Shown: positions 1 through 8,291 of the stretch, one piece after another
Numbering within the stretch: position 1 is the first letter of the stretch
Layout: each line of letters opens with the position of its first letter
From: Burkholderiaceae bacterium
Lineage (GTDB): Bacteria > Pseudomonadota > Gammaproteobacteria > Burkholderiales > Burkholderiaceae
DNA: 45,265 nt
Direction of reading: 5' to 3'
NCBI GenBank assembly: GCA_947472645.1
Contig: CANJBQ010000025.1
Span: 1-45,265, forward strand
The notes under the pieces: generated by a model
What the model saw: the letters and a program-made list of their open reading frames with translations, nothing else
What the model was told of the DNA's origin: nothing
Databases searched by the model: none
Made by a program: the position numbers and the translations under genes

Positions 1-104
1 ATTCCTTTGGAGGGGCTCGCGCCTCATTCTAGAATGCAAAAATGTGATGCATGAGCTTGAATTGCATATATTTATCTAATAAAATATATTAAAACCAGAA
101 ATCT
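1..104. other. left window edge; possible 3' end of a cut-off upstream gene
   Basis: All three plus-strand frames are open from the edge only briefly, with stops at 28-30, 52-54 and 77-79. A short tail of an upstream gene could end here, but I cannot choose the frame. The last 50 bases are very AT-rich and may hold the promoter or spacer of the CHAT gene. No clear Shine-Dalgarno sequence precedes the ATG at 105. Confidence 0.3.
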
Positions 105-3100
105 ATGAAAATTTGTAAATTATCAGCTTTTCTGCTTAAAAAAAGTAATGTTCTATTTCTGAGTGTCTTTACCTTAGGCATGGTGGCTATTTTTACTCCT
201 TATTTAGTTGACGCTCAGGATAAAAAAACATCTGCAGAGGATTTATCGAGCAGTAAACAGACAAATGTCAACTCAATAGAGCCTAGCTCATTGAAAGAGC
301 CACAAAAAAATGAGGCATCTTTAGAGTCTTTTGAGATGGCAGCACCTAGTGAGCCATTCACGGATAAATTTGGTCCTGTAACTCTAGCTGATTTAGGTAC
401 TTCATTGCTTACCAACGAGAATTGTCAGTTGATTGCCCAAAAGGATATTGAGCAGACAGATCAGTTACAGCTTAGCGATATTGTTTGTAATGGTAATCCC
501 ATTGCTAATTACTATGCAGAGGCAGGCTTGCCGGAGGTCGCCGAACTCAATTTAGTTGCGCGTCTTAAATCATCCCTTAAACAATTTAAAGCATCTGATC
601 CTTATAGAGATATTACTGATCGGATGGATTGTGGAGATCCTAGTTGGCTTAAAGAGCAGGATAAGGTACCTTATTTAAATCCAGCTATCTTGGCTTTTCC
701 CTGCACTTTAAAAAATGGTGGGTGGCCTAACTTAGTAGTTTTGCGCTCTGAGGGAAAAAAGATATTCATTGCTGAGGGTCCTCCGGTAACGATTCCAAAT
801 CTTATAAAGTCGATTACTGTCAATGGTAAATATGATATTAAAAATGTTGATCTCAATGAATATAGTCGAAAGCTTCGCGAAGTGTGGGGGAAGCCGATAC
901 GCTTTTATAACCCTAAGGACCAAGCGTATTTTGATCAATTAGTCGTTGAAGCAAGAGTGGCAAATAGTGTTGGTAAGTATGATGAAAGTGAAGCTTTATT
1001 TCGCAGAGCCTTACAAATTCAATCCCAATTATTAGGAGATGACTCTGAACTCTTGGTAGATACTTTATTGGATTTGGCTCTTAATGTAAGTAATAACGGT
1101 CAATTTGACGAAGCTGCAGGACTCTTTAGGAGGGTTGAGAGTATTCTCCAAAAATCCCTCAAAGAAAATAGTAAAGCACGGTTAGCACAGTATTTGGGCT
1201 ATGATGCCAGCAATCGTAAGGACTATTCTGTCGCCCTCAAATACGCAGCAGATGCTGTTTTTAAATGGCGCAAAATCTATGCAGAAAGTAATAGCGCCAC
1301 CACACTGATATTGGGCGAAAAGACAGATACCTCTAATGATTTAAATGAGGGAGAACTGGCAATGGCACTCAATTTTGAGGCACAAATGTCCTTGAAAAAT
1401 GGCGAGAAGGTTAGTGCTTATGCGCAAGCCTCAGAGGCTTTAAAATTAATTGATGGTTTGGATAATGTCCCGCAATTTTGGAATACAGAAATATTAATTA
1501 CTTTAGGCGATATTAATCTTGCTCAAGAAAAGCTTGCTGCGGGCGTGAAATATTATGAAACTGCGCTCGAATATCAAAAGAATGTTTTTGGAGAAGACAG
1601 TCGACTAAGTGTCAAAATACTCGCAAAATTAGCTCAAGGATTACAAAAAGAAGGACTCAATACCAATGCGATTAACACCTTTCGACAAGCTATTGCTATT
1701 GCAAATCGGATTCCGAATGGATTAGGTTCGATTAGTATGGATCAACTGACTTATTATGCGAAAGCTGCGTCGATAGTAGCCCCGACCCTGAAATTAGATA
1801 GTGAGCGCCAGGGGTTGTATGCTGAAATTTTTGCTGCTTACCAATTTCAAAATAGTAGTGCTATCCAGAAAACGATGAGTTTGACGGCAGCAAAATTACG
1901 TATTAATAATAAAGAGATGAATGATGCTGTAAGTGACCTACAGTCACTTGAGCGACTCAGAGATGCTGATCGCGCTCAGTTAGCGTCAGAAACTGCGCGT
2001 ACTGAAGAGCAGCGTAGCAAAATTGTTGAAGATAGATTAAACGCTGACCTCAAAAATAAAATAGAAAAAATTAATATATTGCGCGCTCAAATTGATCAAA
2101 AATATCCAGAGTATGTTGACTTGGTTAAGCCTAAGCCTGTGAAGCTCAATGAGCTACAAAGTTTTATGGAAAAAGATGAGGCAGTAGGTATTTTTTTACT
2201 GGGTGAGCAAAATGGATTTTTACAATTAATTACACGTCAAGGGATGTCTTTGGAGGAAATACCAATGGGGTTCGATGATCTTACCGATACGATTAAAAGT
2301 TTACGTTTAGCCTTTGAGATTCAAAACGGCACAGTCAAGGAATTTAATTTAAAAAAATCGAATGAGCTTTATACGCAACTGTTTAGTAAAGTTCAAGATA
2401 CCCTTAATCAAACGAAGCACTTAATCATTGTGCCTAATGGACCATTACTCAGCTTTCCATTTAGCATTTTAGTGACTCAACCTGTGAATGGCAATGATTA
2501 CGCCAAGGCTGACTGGCTGATTAATCATACGGCAATTAGTTACGCACCTTCACTACGTTCTTTTTTCGATAAAAGATCTTCTGTTCAGTTGAAAAAAGCG
2601 AGTAAGCCATTTATTGGATTTGGTAATCCGGTATTAGGTAAAGCGCAAAACATGCAAGTCAATGCAGTAGCCAGCCCACTCACCCCTAAAAAAGCAGATG
2701 GAGCGAAAGCTAACATAAATTCTATCAATACCACCGCTGTAAAAGATGAGGAACCACCACCTCCCGCATTTGCCTTTGAGACCTGTCGTACTAGCGGTCC
2801 AATTCCTCGTGACTTACTGATGGCGATGCCATCCCTTCCAGAAACAGCTCAAGAGCTCACGAATATTTCTAAATTGATGAGCGGTAAAAATCCACCGGAA
2901 ATTTTCCTGGGCGCTGATGCTACAGAAACTAAATTGCGTAATCAGGCTTTGGTGGATTACCGGGTGATTTATTTTGCTACTCATGGACTTTTGCCTGGAG
3001 AATTACGTTGTCAATCTGAGCCCGCGATCGTTATGACACCGCCACCTGTTGGGAAGAAGGATCTCACCAAATTTGAAGATGGTTTACTGGAGGCTAGCGA

Positions 3101-3536
3101 GATTTCAGAATTTAAACTCAATGCAGATTTGGTTGTGTTATCAGCATGTAATACAGCTGGTGGGAATGGTAAGTTAGGTGGAGAATCCCTTAGCGGGTTG
3201 ACCGAGGCCTTCTTTTTTGCTGGAGCGCAAAGTCTTTTAGTGAGTCATTGGAGTGTGCCATCAAAAGCAACGATGCAATTAATGGACCAGTTATTTGCGA
3301 ACCTTGGTCCTGAGATGATTAGTGGGACTGCCATGTCTTTACAAAAAGCACAGATGAAATTAGGTAGTACAGCCGAGACTGCCCACCCAGTTTTTTGGGG
3401 AGCATTTGTATTGATTGGAGACGGAGCTGCTGAGGGAACTGGAACTTCTAAAGAGCCTAAAAAGGCCGTAAATTTAGTAATGCCGGTAATGCATGGACAG
3501 CAATCCTCTCTGAGTAAACCTATAGGGGCTCTATGA
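105..3536 (+). CDS. exported TPR-CHAT domain protein (caspase-like peptidase)
   Basis: This 1143-residue protein starts with a basic stretch and a hydrophobic segment ending near residue 38, so it is probably exported to the periplasm. Residues about 272-560 hold TPR-like helical repeats, 588-668 look like a charged coiled coil, and about 690-1110 form a CHAT domain. The caspase-type dyad is visible: His960 in YFATHG and Cys1015 in LSACNTAGG, with the usual SHWSVPS motif after it. CHAT proteins are caspase/separase-fold peptidases, often with TPRs as the partner-binding part. A Pro-rich low-complexity insert (about residues 845-890) splits the CHAT domain, and Cys894 and Cys969 could form a disulfide. 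The stop overlaps the next start (ATGA), so the cluster is translationally coupled. The substrate is unknown; the gene context suggests a secreted partner. The domain call is strong and the periplasmic location is inferred. Confidence 0.88.
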   Translation: MKICKLSAFLLKKSNVLFLSVFTLGMVAIFTPYLVDAQDKKTSAEDLSSSKQTNVNSIEPSSLKEPQKNEASLESFEMAAPSEPFTDKFGPVTLADLGTSLLTNENCQLIAQKDIEQTDQLQLSDIVCNGNPIANYYAEAGLPEVAELNLVARLKSSLKQFKASDPYRDITDRMDCGDPSWLKEQDKVPYLNPAILAFPCTLKNGGWPNLVVLRSEGKKIFIAEGPPVTIPNLIKSITVNGKYDIKNVDLNEYSRKLREVWGKPIRFYNPKDQAYFDQLVVEARVANSVGKYDESEALFRRALQIQSQLLGDDSELLVDTLLDLALNVSNNGQFDEAAGLFRRVESILQKSLKENSKARLAQYLGYDASNRKDYSVALKYAADAVFKWRKIYAESNSATTLILGEKTDTSNDLNEGELAMALNFEAQMSLKNGEKVSAYAQASEALKLIDGLDNVPQFWNTEILITLGDINLAQEKLAAGVKYYETALEYQKNVFGEDSRLSVKILAKLAQGLQKEGLNTNAINTFRQAIAIANRIPNGLGSISMDQLTYYAKAASIVAPTLKLDSERQGLYAEIFAAYQFQNSSAIQKTMSLTAAKLRINNKEMNDAVSDLQSLERLRDADRAQLASETARTEEQRSKIVEDRLNADLKNKIEKINILRAQIDQKYPEYVDLVKPKPVKLNELQSFMEKDEAVGIFLLGEQNGFLQLITRQGMSLEEIPMGFDDLTDTIKSLRLAFEIQNGTVKEFNLKKSNELYTQLFSKVQDTLNQTKHLIIVPNGPLLSFPFSILVTQPVNGNDYAKADWLINHTAISYAPSLRSFFDKRSSVQLKKASKPFIGFGNPVLGKAQNMQVNAVASPLTPKKADGAKANINSINTTAVKDEEPPPPAFAFETCRTSGPIPRDLLMAMPSLPETAQELTNISKLMSGKNPPEIFLGADATETKLRNQALVDYRVIYFATHGLLPGELRCQSEPAIVMTPPPVGKKDLTKFEDGLLEASEISEFKLNADLVVLSACNTAGGNGKLGGESLSGLTEAFFFAGAQSLLVSHWSVPSKATMQLMDQLFANLGPEMISGTAMSLQKAQMKLGSTAETAHPVFWGAFVLIGDGAAEGTGTSKEPKKAVNLVMPVMHGQQSSLSKPIGAL

Positions 3537-4273
3537 CTTACAGTATCCTCAAAAAAGAATATTTTAGAGTTCTTTGCACCCTCGTGATGGTTAGTTTTTG
3601 TTTATGGGGTATGGCAGTTAGAGCGGAGCAACTGACAGTGATTGACTCTCGGGGATATAAAGCAGCTCCTGGTTCAACGATTGATAGTACGAAAACGATC
3701 ACTCTTAAAGAGGGTGAAAAAATCACACTCATTCGAGCAGATGGCAATACAGTCACCTTAAAAGGTCCCTATAGTGATTTACCAATGCCAGCAAAAGCTG
3801 GTGGTGGAAGTGGGGGAAATCCTTTATCGTCTTTAGTAACGTCCCGCGAAGCTAAGGTCAATACTGTTGGAGCGATTCGTTCTGGAACGAAAATCAAACC
3901 CCTTCCTCAGCCTTGGTTATTGGATGTGAGTCATTCAGGGGTTCGTTGTTGGCAAGAGGGAGTCCAGCCCGTATTTTGGCGTCCTGATTCTAAAAAGCCG
4001 GGCATACTTTCGATTGCACCGATTGATAAATCGTATAAGTTAGATATCGCATGGCCTCAAGATGAATCGACGTTGGTGCCTGAAAAAGTAGGTTTTCGTG
4101 CTTTGTCAGAAACTCTTGTAGTGACATTGGATGGTCAGGATTCCAATCTTCAAATTGTAGAAATACCGAAAGAAGTTAAAGAAGAAATCATGTTAACTGG
4201 CTGGATGCTTGAGAAAGGGTGTTTTCAACAAGCTGATGCCATGCTTAAATTACTTCAACAAAAGACCCAATGA
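3533..4273 (+). CDS. exported FecR-like hypothetical protein
   Basis: This is a 246-residue protein with a signal peptide (cleavage likely after Ala31). Residues about 34-85 resemble the small all-beta FecR-type sensor domain: a short glycine- and threonine-rich stretch with repeated L-x-x-G-x-x-V turns ending in LKGPY. A Gly-rich linker (89-96) follows, then a domain of unknown type with two cysteines, Cys139 and Cys230, that could pair in the periplasm. The start overlaps the CHAT stop (ATGA) and its own stop overlaps the cyclase start, so the protein is probably made in step with both. FecR domains usually pass periplasmic signals, but no TonB transducer or ECF sigma factor is nearby, so a role as adaptor between the CHAT protein and the CHASE2 sensor is only a guess. 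Confidence 0.7.
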   Translation: MTYSILKKEYFRVLCTLVMVSFCLWGMAVRAEQLTVIDSRGYKAAPGSTIDSTKTITLKEGEKITLIRADGNTVTLKGPYSDLPMPAKAGGGSGGNPLSSLVTSREAKVNTVGAIRSGTKIKPLPQPWLLDVSHSGVRCWQEGVQPVFWRPDSKKPGILSIAPIDKSYKLDIAWPQDESTLVPEKVGFRALSETLVVTLDGQDSNLQIVEIPKEVKEEIMLTGWMLEKGCFQQADAMLKLLQQKTQ

Positions 4274-6222
4274 AGCTTTCTCCCCGCTTAAAAGAGATCA
4301 TTTCTTTGGTGGGGATTTGTATCATCTCCACCACGATTTCCGTTCTGTTGGTCCGTTACTTTAGTTTTGTTAGTGAAATTGATAAAAAGTCTAACGACAT
4401 TCGTTTAGCGGCACTTCAAGCCCCCATGGCTCAGGATAACAATATTGTGATTATTAGTATTAATGAGCAAACCTTGGAACAGTTTCCTTATCGATCGCCG
4501 ATAGATAGAGAGTTCCTTGCTAAATTACTCATTACTCTGGATAAAAAAGGTGTTCGCTTAATTGGTCTTGATCTTTTATTTGATCAACCGACTGAAGAAG
4601 CAAAAGATAAATATTTAAAAAAAGTACTACGAGAAATTAAAACGCCGATATTGGCTAGCTATACAAATTTAACCAACGTCCTTAATGAAGATCAGCAGAA
4701 ATATTTAGATGACTTTGTACCTCCTGAGTTACGGGCTAGTGCCAATATGGGCGTTGATCCCTTTGATGGAACAGTTCGTTGGATTTATCCGGGGGAGCAG
4801 ACACCTACTGAACAAAAAAGTTTTGTCAGGCGTGCGGCCGAGATTCTTGAAATTGAGACCCCAAAGAAATTTATGGAGATTGCTTGGCGTTCAAACCCTG
4901 ATGAGGATACACCACCTTTTAAAGTTTACCCTGCTCAGACAGTCGCCTTTTTACAGCCGGCTTGGTTAAAAGATAAGGTGGTTTTTATTGGTGCTGTTTT
5001 GTCGATAACAGATCGTCATCAAACGCCATTGCAAATTGTCAGCCGTAAGGGTGATGACGGTTTACTCCCTGGTGTTTTTATTCATGCGCATGGTTTATCG
5101 CAAATTATGGATGGTCGTCCTGAGCCAATATTTCCTGAACACTACAGCATTCTGATTGCTTTATCAGCGGCGATGATTGGGGTTGGTATAGGGCTTTTGA
5201 AAAAAGGATTTTTATTTAATATTGGGGTTGGATTTATCCTGATTATTGGCTGGTGGGCGCTGGCTTTTTTGAACTTTAAGCGGGGCTTTCCGATGGTGCC
5301 GCTGGTTGGCCCGTCGATTTCGATAGCCTTTGCCATCTGGATGATGGATATTTTGATTGGAAAAGCCGAGCGAAATAAACGTAAGTATGTTCAAGGCGCC
5401 TTTTCCCGATATTTATCTCCCGATGTCGTGAAGCAATTGGTGGATAACCCTGAGGCATTAAATATTTCAGGTATTAAAAAAGAGGCTACCTTTATTTTCA
5501 CAGATATTGCTGGTTTTACGGGGTTACTAGAAAAATTGACTTCTGAGCAAATCTCGGTCGTGCTCAATGAGTATTTAGATGGCGCATGTCAAATCATCTT
5601 ACGGCATAAGGGAACGATTGATAAGTTTATTGGGGACGCTATTATGTGCATGTTTAACGCGCCCCTTGATCAAGCTGATCATGCCGACCGGGCTGTTCAG
5701 TGCGCTTTAGATTTAGACCGGTTTGCTGAAGAATTTAGAATCAAAAATAATGCTCTGGGAGTCCCTATTGGTGTTACCCGAATCGGTGTTCATACTGGTC
5801 AGGCCACCATTGGCAACTTTGGTTCAGCGTCGCGTATGGATTTCACTGCTTTAGGTGATACCGTAAATACGGCTTCAAGAACAGAGGGCGTGAATAAGTA
5901 TTTTGGGACGCGAGTTTGTGTGACGCAAAGTACGGTAGACCGTTGCAGTCAACATTTCTTTAGAAAAATAGGCATTGTGGTTCTCAAAGGTAAAGAAGAG
6001 TCTGTTGGTTTGTACAATCCTGTTTTAGAGCAGGAAACCAAAGAAGACTTATATTTAGACTATTTAAGAACTTACAATATGATTCATGAGCAAAATACAG
6101 CCGTTATTGAAGAGTTAAAAAAAATGGTTGAGAAGTATCCCCAAGATCCTTTATTTCGATTTCATTTACAACGTATAGAGGCTAGTGGTATTACCAGTTA
6201 TATAACGATGGATGACAAATAA
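4270..6222 (+). CDS. CHASE2-sensor class III adenylate cyclase
   Basis: This 650-residue inner-membrane enzyme has an N-terminal transmembrane helix (about 14-33), a periplasmic CHASE2 sensor (about 38-275), three membrane helices (about 290-360) and a cytoplasmic class III cyclase domain (about 405-590). Catalytic residues are present: metal-binding Asp412 (FTDIAGFT) and Asp456 (FIGDAI), and transition-state Asn533 and Arg537 (NTASR). Lys452 and Thr526 sit at the purine-selecting positions and match the adenylate type (Lys/Thr as in CyaB1-like enzymes) rather than guanylate. It should make cAMP from ATP in response to a periplasmic signal. It is coupled by ATGA to the FecR-like gene and followed 12 bases later by the TpsB gene. 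No cAMP receptor gene is in the window. Assignment as an active cyclase is firm from motifs; the signal is unknown. Confidence 0.92.
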   Translation: MKLSPRLKEIISLVGICIISTTISVLLVRYFSFVSEIDKKSNDIRLAALQAPMAQDNNIVIISINEQTLEQFPYRSPIDREFLAKLLITLDKKGVRLIGLDLLFDQPTEEAKDKYLKKVLREIKTPILASYTNLTNVLNEDQQKYLDDFVPPELRASANMGVDPFDGTVRWIYPGEQTPTEQKSFVRRAAEILEIETPKKFMEIAWRSNPDEDTPPFKVYPAQTVAFLQPAWLKDKVVFIGAVLSITDRHQTPLQIVSRKGDDGLLPGVFIHAHGLSQIMDGRPEPIFPEHYSILIALSAAMIGVGIGLLKKGFLFNIGVGFILIIGWWALAFLNFKRGFPMVPLVGPSISIAFAIWMMDILIGKAERNKRKYVQGAFSRYLSPDVVKQLVDNPEALNISGIKKEATFIFTDIAGFTGLLEKLTSEQISVVLNEYLDGACQIILRHKGTIDKFIGDAIMCMFNAPLDQADHADRAVQCALDLDRFAEEFRIKNNALGVPIGVTRIGVHTGQATIGNFGSASRMDFTALGDTVNTASRTEGVNKYFGTRVCVTQSTVDRCSQHFFRKIGIVVLKGKEESVGLYNPVLEQETKEDLYLDYLRTYNMIHEQNTAVIEELKKMVEKYPQDPLFRFHLQRIEASGITSYITMDDK

Positions 6223-6234
6223 AGCTCAATTAAT

Positions 6235-7977
6235 ATGATTAATCAAAGACTACCCTATAAGGCTATTTTTTCTATCATTGCATTGTCTGTTGCTTGGCAT
6301 GTTGATGCTCAGTCACAAAATAGTGCTGCGCGACAATCTCAATTGGATGTCGTGCGTCAACAGCAACTTTTACAACAGCAACAGCAGCAATCTCAAGCCA
6401 ATATGTTGGATAAATCCAATTTTAATTTTAAGATTCAGCGTACTGAAAAAACGGCTGTCAAAAAAGGGATTGATGACTTAGAATTTTTGATTAATGCTGT
6501 CGAGGTTGATGGATTATCTGCTTTTATTAAAGTAGAAACTGATGAGTTTTTTGCGAAATTTATAGGTAAAAAATCAACGTTAGCTGAGATTAATGAAGCA
6601 GTTGAGGAACTTGAAAATCAATATCGTCAAGAAGGTTATTTTTTAAGTAAGGTCTATATACCTGCACAAAAGATTGATAGTGGAGTTTTAAAAGTTACGG
6701 TCATCGAAGGTTACATTAATAAGATCAATGTAGAGGGTGGCAGTACTACGATGCAAGAGATGGTGAAATCAAGGATGAAAAAGATTCTTGATAAGAAGCC
6801 TCTCGACTTACATACTGTGGAGAGCGAGTTACTGGTTCTTAATGCATTTCCTGGATATGCGGTATCTACGGTGCTGCGTCAAGGCACAGAGCTTGGCGCC
6901 TCAGAGATGTTTGTCAAAATTACTGAATTAGATGATTTATATACGGCATCCGTCAGTAATTTTAATAATGGTTCAACGGGTCCGTGGTCGTTGATTCTAA
7001 GTGGGACAGTTCATCGAGTTGGGGGGCGTGATAATCAAGTCACACTGAGTTTAACAAACTCGATTGGCATGGATAGCATCTCTGACTTTAAAAAGACCAT
7101 TACTGCCTCGGCGAAGTATGCTGAGCCGATTGGAAGCAGTGGTTTAGTGGGTAGTGTATCGGTTTTGCAATCAGTATCTAAGCCTTTAGGATCGCTTGAG
7201 TCTCTGAGCCTAGATACAAATTTACAAACCATTTCTCCGCGCCTCACATACCCACTATACCGTGGGCATGGCAACGCAGTTTCTTTGGATAATGGCGTAA
7301 CATTGAGTCGCATGACCACTTCATCGAGTAATGCCTTATTAAACTTTGATAAAGAAATGGTCTACGATATTAACTTTAACTGGATTAATAATGTTTATTT
7401 AGGTGGATTCAATACGTTTAATATCGGATTCTTTAAGGGATTGCCTGGAGCAAACTCTTTAGACCCTAATTCATCTACAGCAACTACCGTGGGATTCAAT
7501 CCATTATTCACAAAAATAACGTATAACTGGTTACGGATTCAGCCGATTACGAGGACTGTTAGTTTGCAAGTCACCTCGAATGGTCAATATACTAACGATA
7601 ATTTATTAACTTCTGATCAACTTGTTTTTGGTGGGCAGATAATTGGGCGTGGATATGATAGTGCGACGATTGCTGGAGATAAAGGTGCAGGTGTTGGTGT
7701 TGAGTTAAGAAAAGAAACACTGTACAAGGCTCCCTACTTGGCTTCACCTATTCAGTTATTTACTTTTTGGGATTATGGAACTGTTACGGTCAATAATAAT
7801 GTCACCTCCGGTGTGTCGGAACACTCCAGTGCTTTAAGATCTTATGGTGTGGGTGTAAGAACGGCCTATCCAAAGGGCTCCCTTGAGTTGCAATATGCTG
7901 TCTCAGATATTAGCATCACATCTTCTGACCCAAAACCGAATCCTAGGGTTCTTTTTTATTGGAACTATTTGTTCTAA
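6235..7977 (+). CDS. TpsB/ShlB-FhaC family outer-membrane transporter
   Basis: This 580-residue Omp85-superfamily transporter has a signal peptide (cleavage near Ala25), a Gln-rich segment (about 38-55) like the N-terminal helix region of FhaC-type proteins, two POTRA domains (about 62-240) and a 16-strand-type barrel to a terminal Phe. The conserved loop-6 motif is GRGY at residues 471-474, in the usual context I-x-GRGYDS with GDxGxGxxxELR after it. Members move a large TpsA exoprotein across the outer membrane in two-partner secretion. No TpsA gene follows. The upstream neighbours (CHAT peptidase, FecR-like, CHASE2 cyclase) suggest a regulated secretion unit whose exoprotein may be encoded left of the window. 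The start has only a weak ribosome binding site. Confidence 0.92.
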   Translation: MINQRLPYKAIFSIIALSVAWHVDAQSQNSAARQSQLDVVRQQQLLQQQQQQSQANMLDKSNFNFKIQRTEKTAVKKGIDDLEFLINAVEVDGLSAFIKVETDEFFAKFIGKKSTLAEINEAVEELENQYRQEGYFLSKVYIPAQKIDSGVLKVTVIEGYINKINVEGGSTTMQEMVKSRMKKILDKKPLDLHTVESELLVLNAFPGYAVSTVLRQGTELGASEMFVKITELDDLYTASVSNFNNGSTGPWSLILSGTVHRVGGRDNQVTLSLTNSIGMDSISDFKKTITASAKYAEPIGSSGLVGSVSVLQSVSKPLGSLESLSLDTNLQTISPRLTYPLYRGHGNAVSLDNGVTLSRMTTSSSNALLNFDKEMVYDINFNWINNVYLGGFNTFNIGFFKGLPGANSLDPNSSTATTVGFNPLFTKITYNWLRIQPITRTVSLQVTSNGQYTNDNLLTSDQLVFGGQIIGRGYDSATIAGDKGAGVGVELRKETLYKAPYLASPIQLFTFWDYGTVTVNNNVTSGVSEHSSALRSYGVGVRTAYPKGSLELQYAVSDISITSSDPKPNPRVLFYWNYLF

Positions 7978-8063
7978 AAGTGATGGTTCGGGTTGATTGG
8001 ACTTATAATCAAGTTAGCATTATTTGATTGACTCAAGGTATTGATTAGCATTGAAAGTTTTCC

Positions 8064-8240
8064 ATGACCGAACAAAAAAAATCTTTTTCATCCAGTATTA
8101 AAGAGGCATTAGCCAAAAAACAGGCATCGATTCATCCTGAGTCGAAAGATGGCAAAGGTGATGCCAAGTCGACCAAAAGAACGCCACCTCCAGTAGGTGC
8201 GGGTAAGATGATGAAAAAAGCGGCTGGGCGCGGTAGATAA
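8064..8240 (+). CDS. small basic hypothetical protein (58 aa)
   Basis: An ATG-TAA frame encodes a 58-residue, strongly Lys/Arg-rich protein with no cysteine, no membrane segment and a Pro-rich centre (TPPPVGAGKMM). It ends in a basic tail, AAGRGR. Its codons resemble those of neighbours and the frame ends cleanly. A perfect TATAAT lies upstream at 8004-8009. I do not recognise a family; a small nucleic-acid-binding or ribosome-associated protein would fit the charge but is a guess. Confidence 0.55.
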   Translation: MTEQKKSFSSSIKEALAKKQASIHPESKDGKGDAKSTKRTPPPVGAGKMMKKAAGRGR

Positions 8241-8291
8241 ACCCTTTTCATCGACAAAGGTGTTGAAATCATTCTAAACATGTTCTAGCTG

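Noticed and set aside
6340..6402. CAA/CAG-rich run in the TpsB gene as a phase-variation repeat
   Set aside because: The units are irregular and a Gln-rich N-terminal helix is usual in this transporter family.
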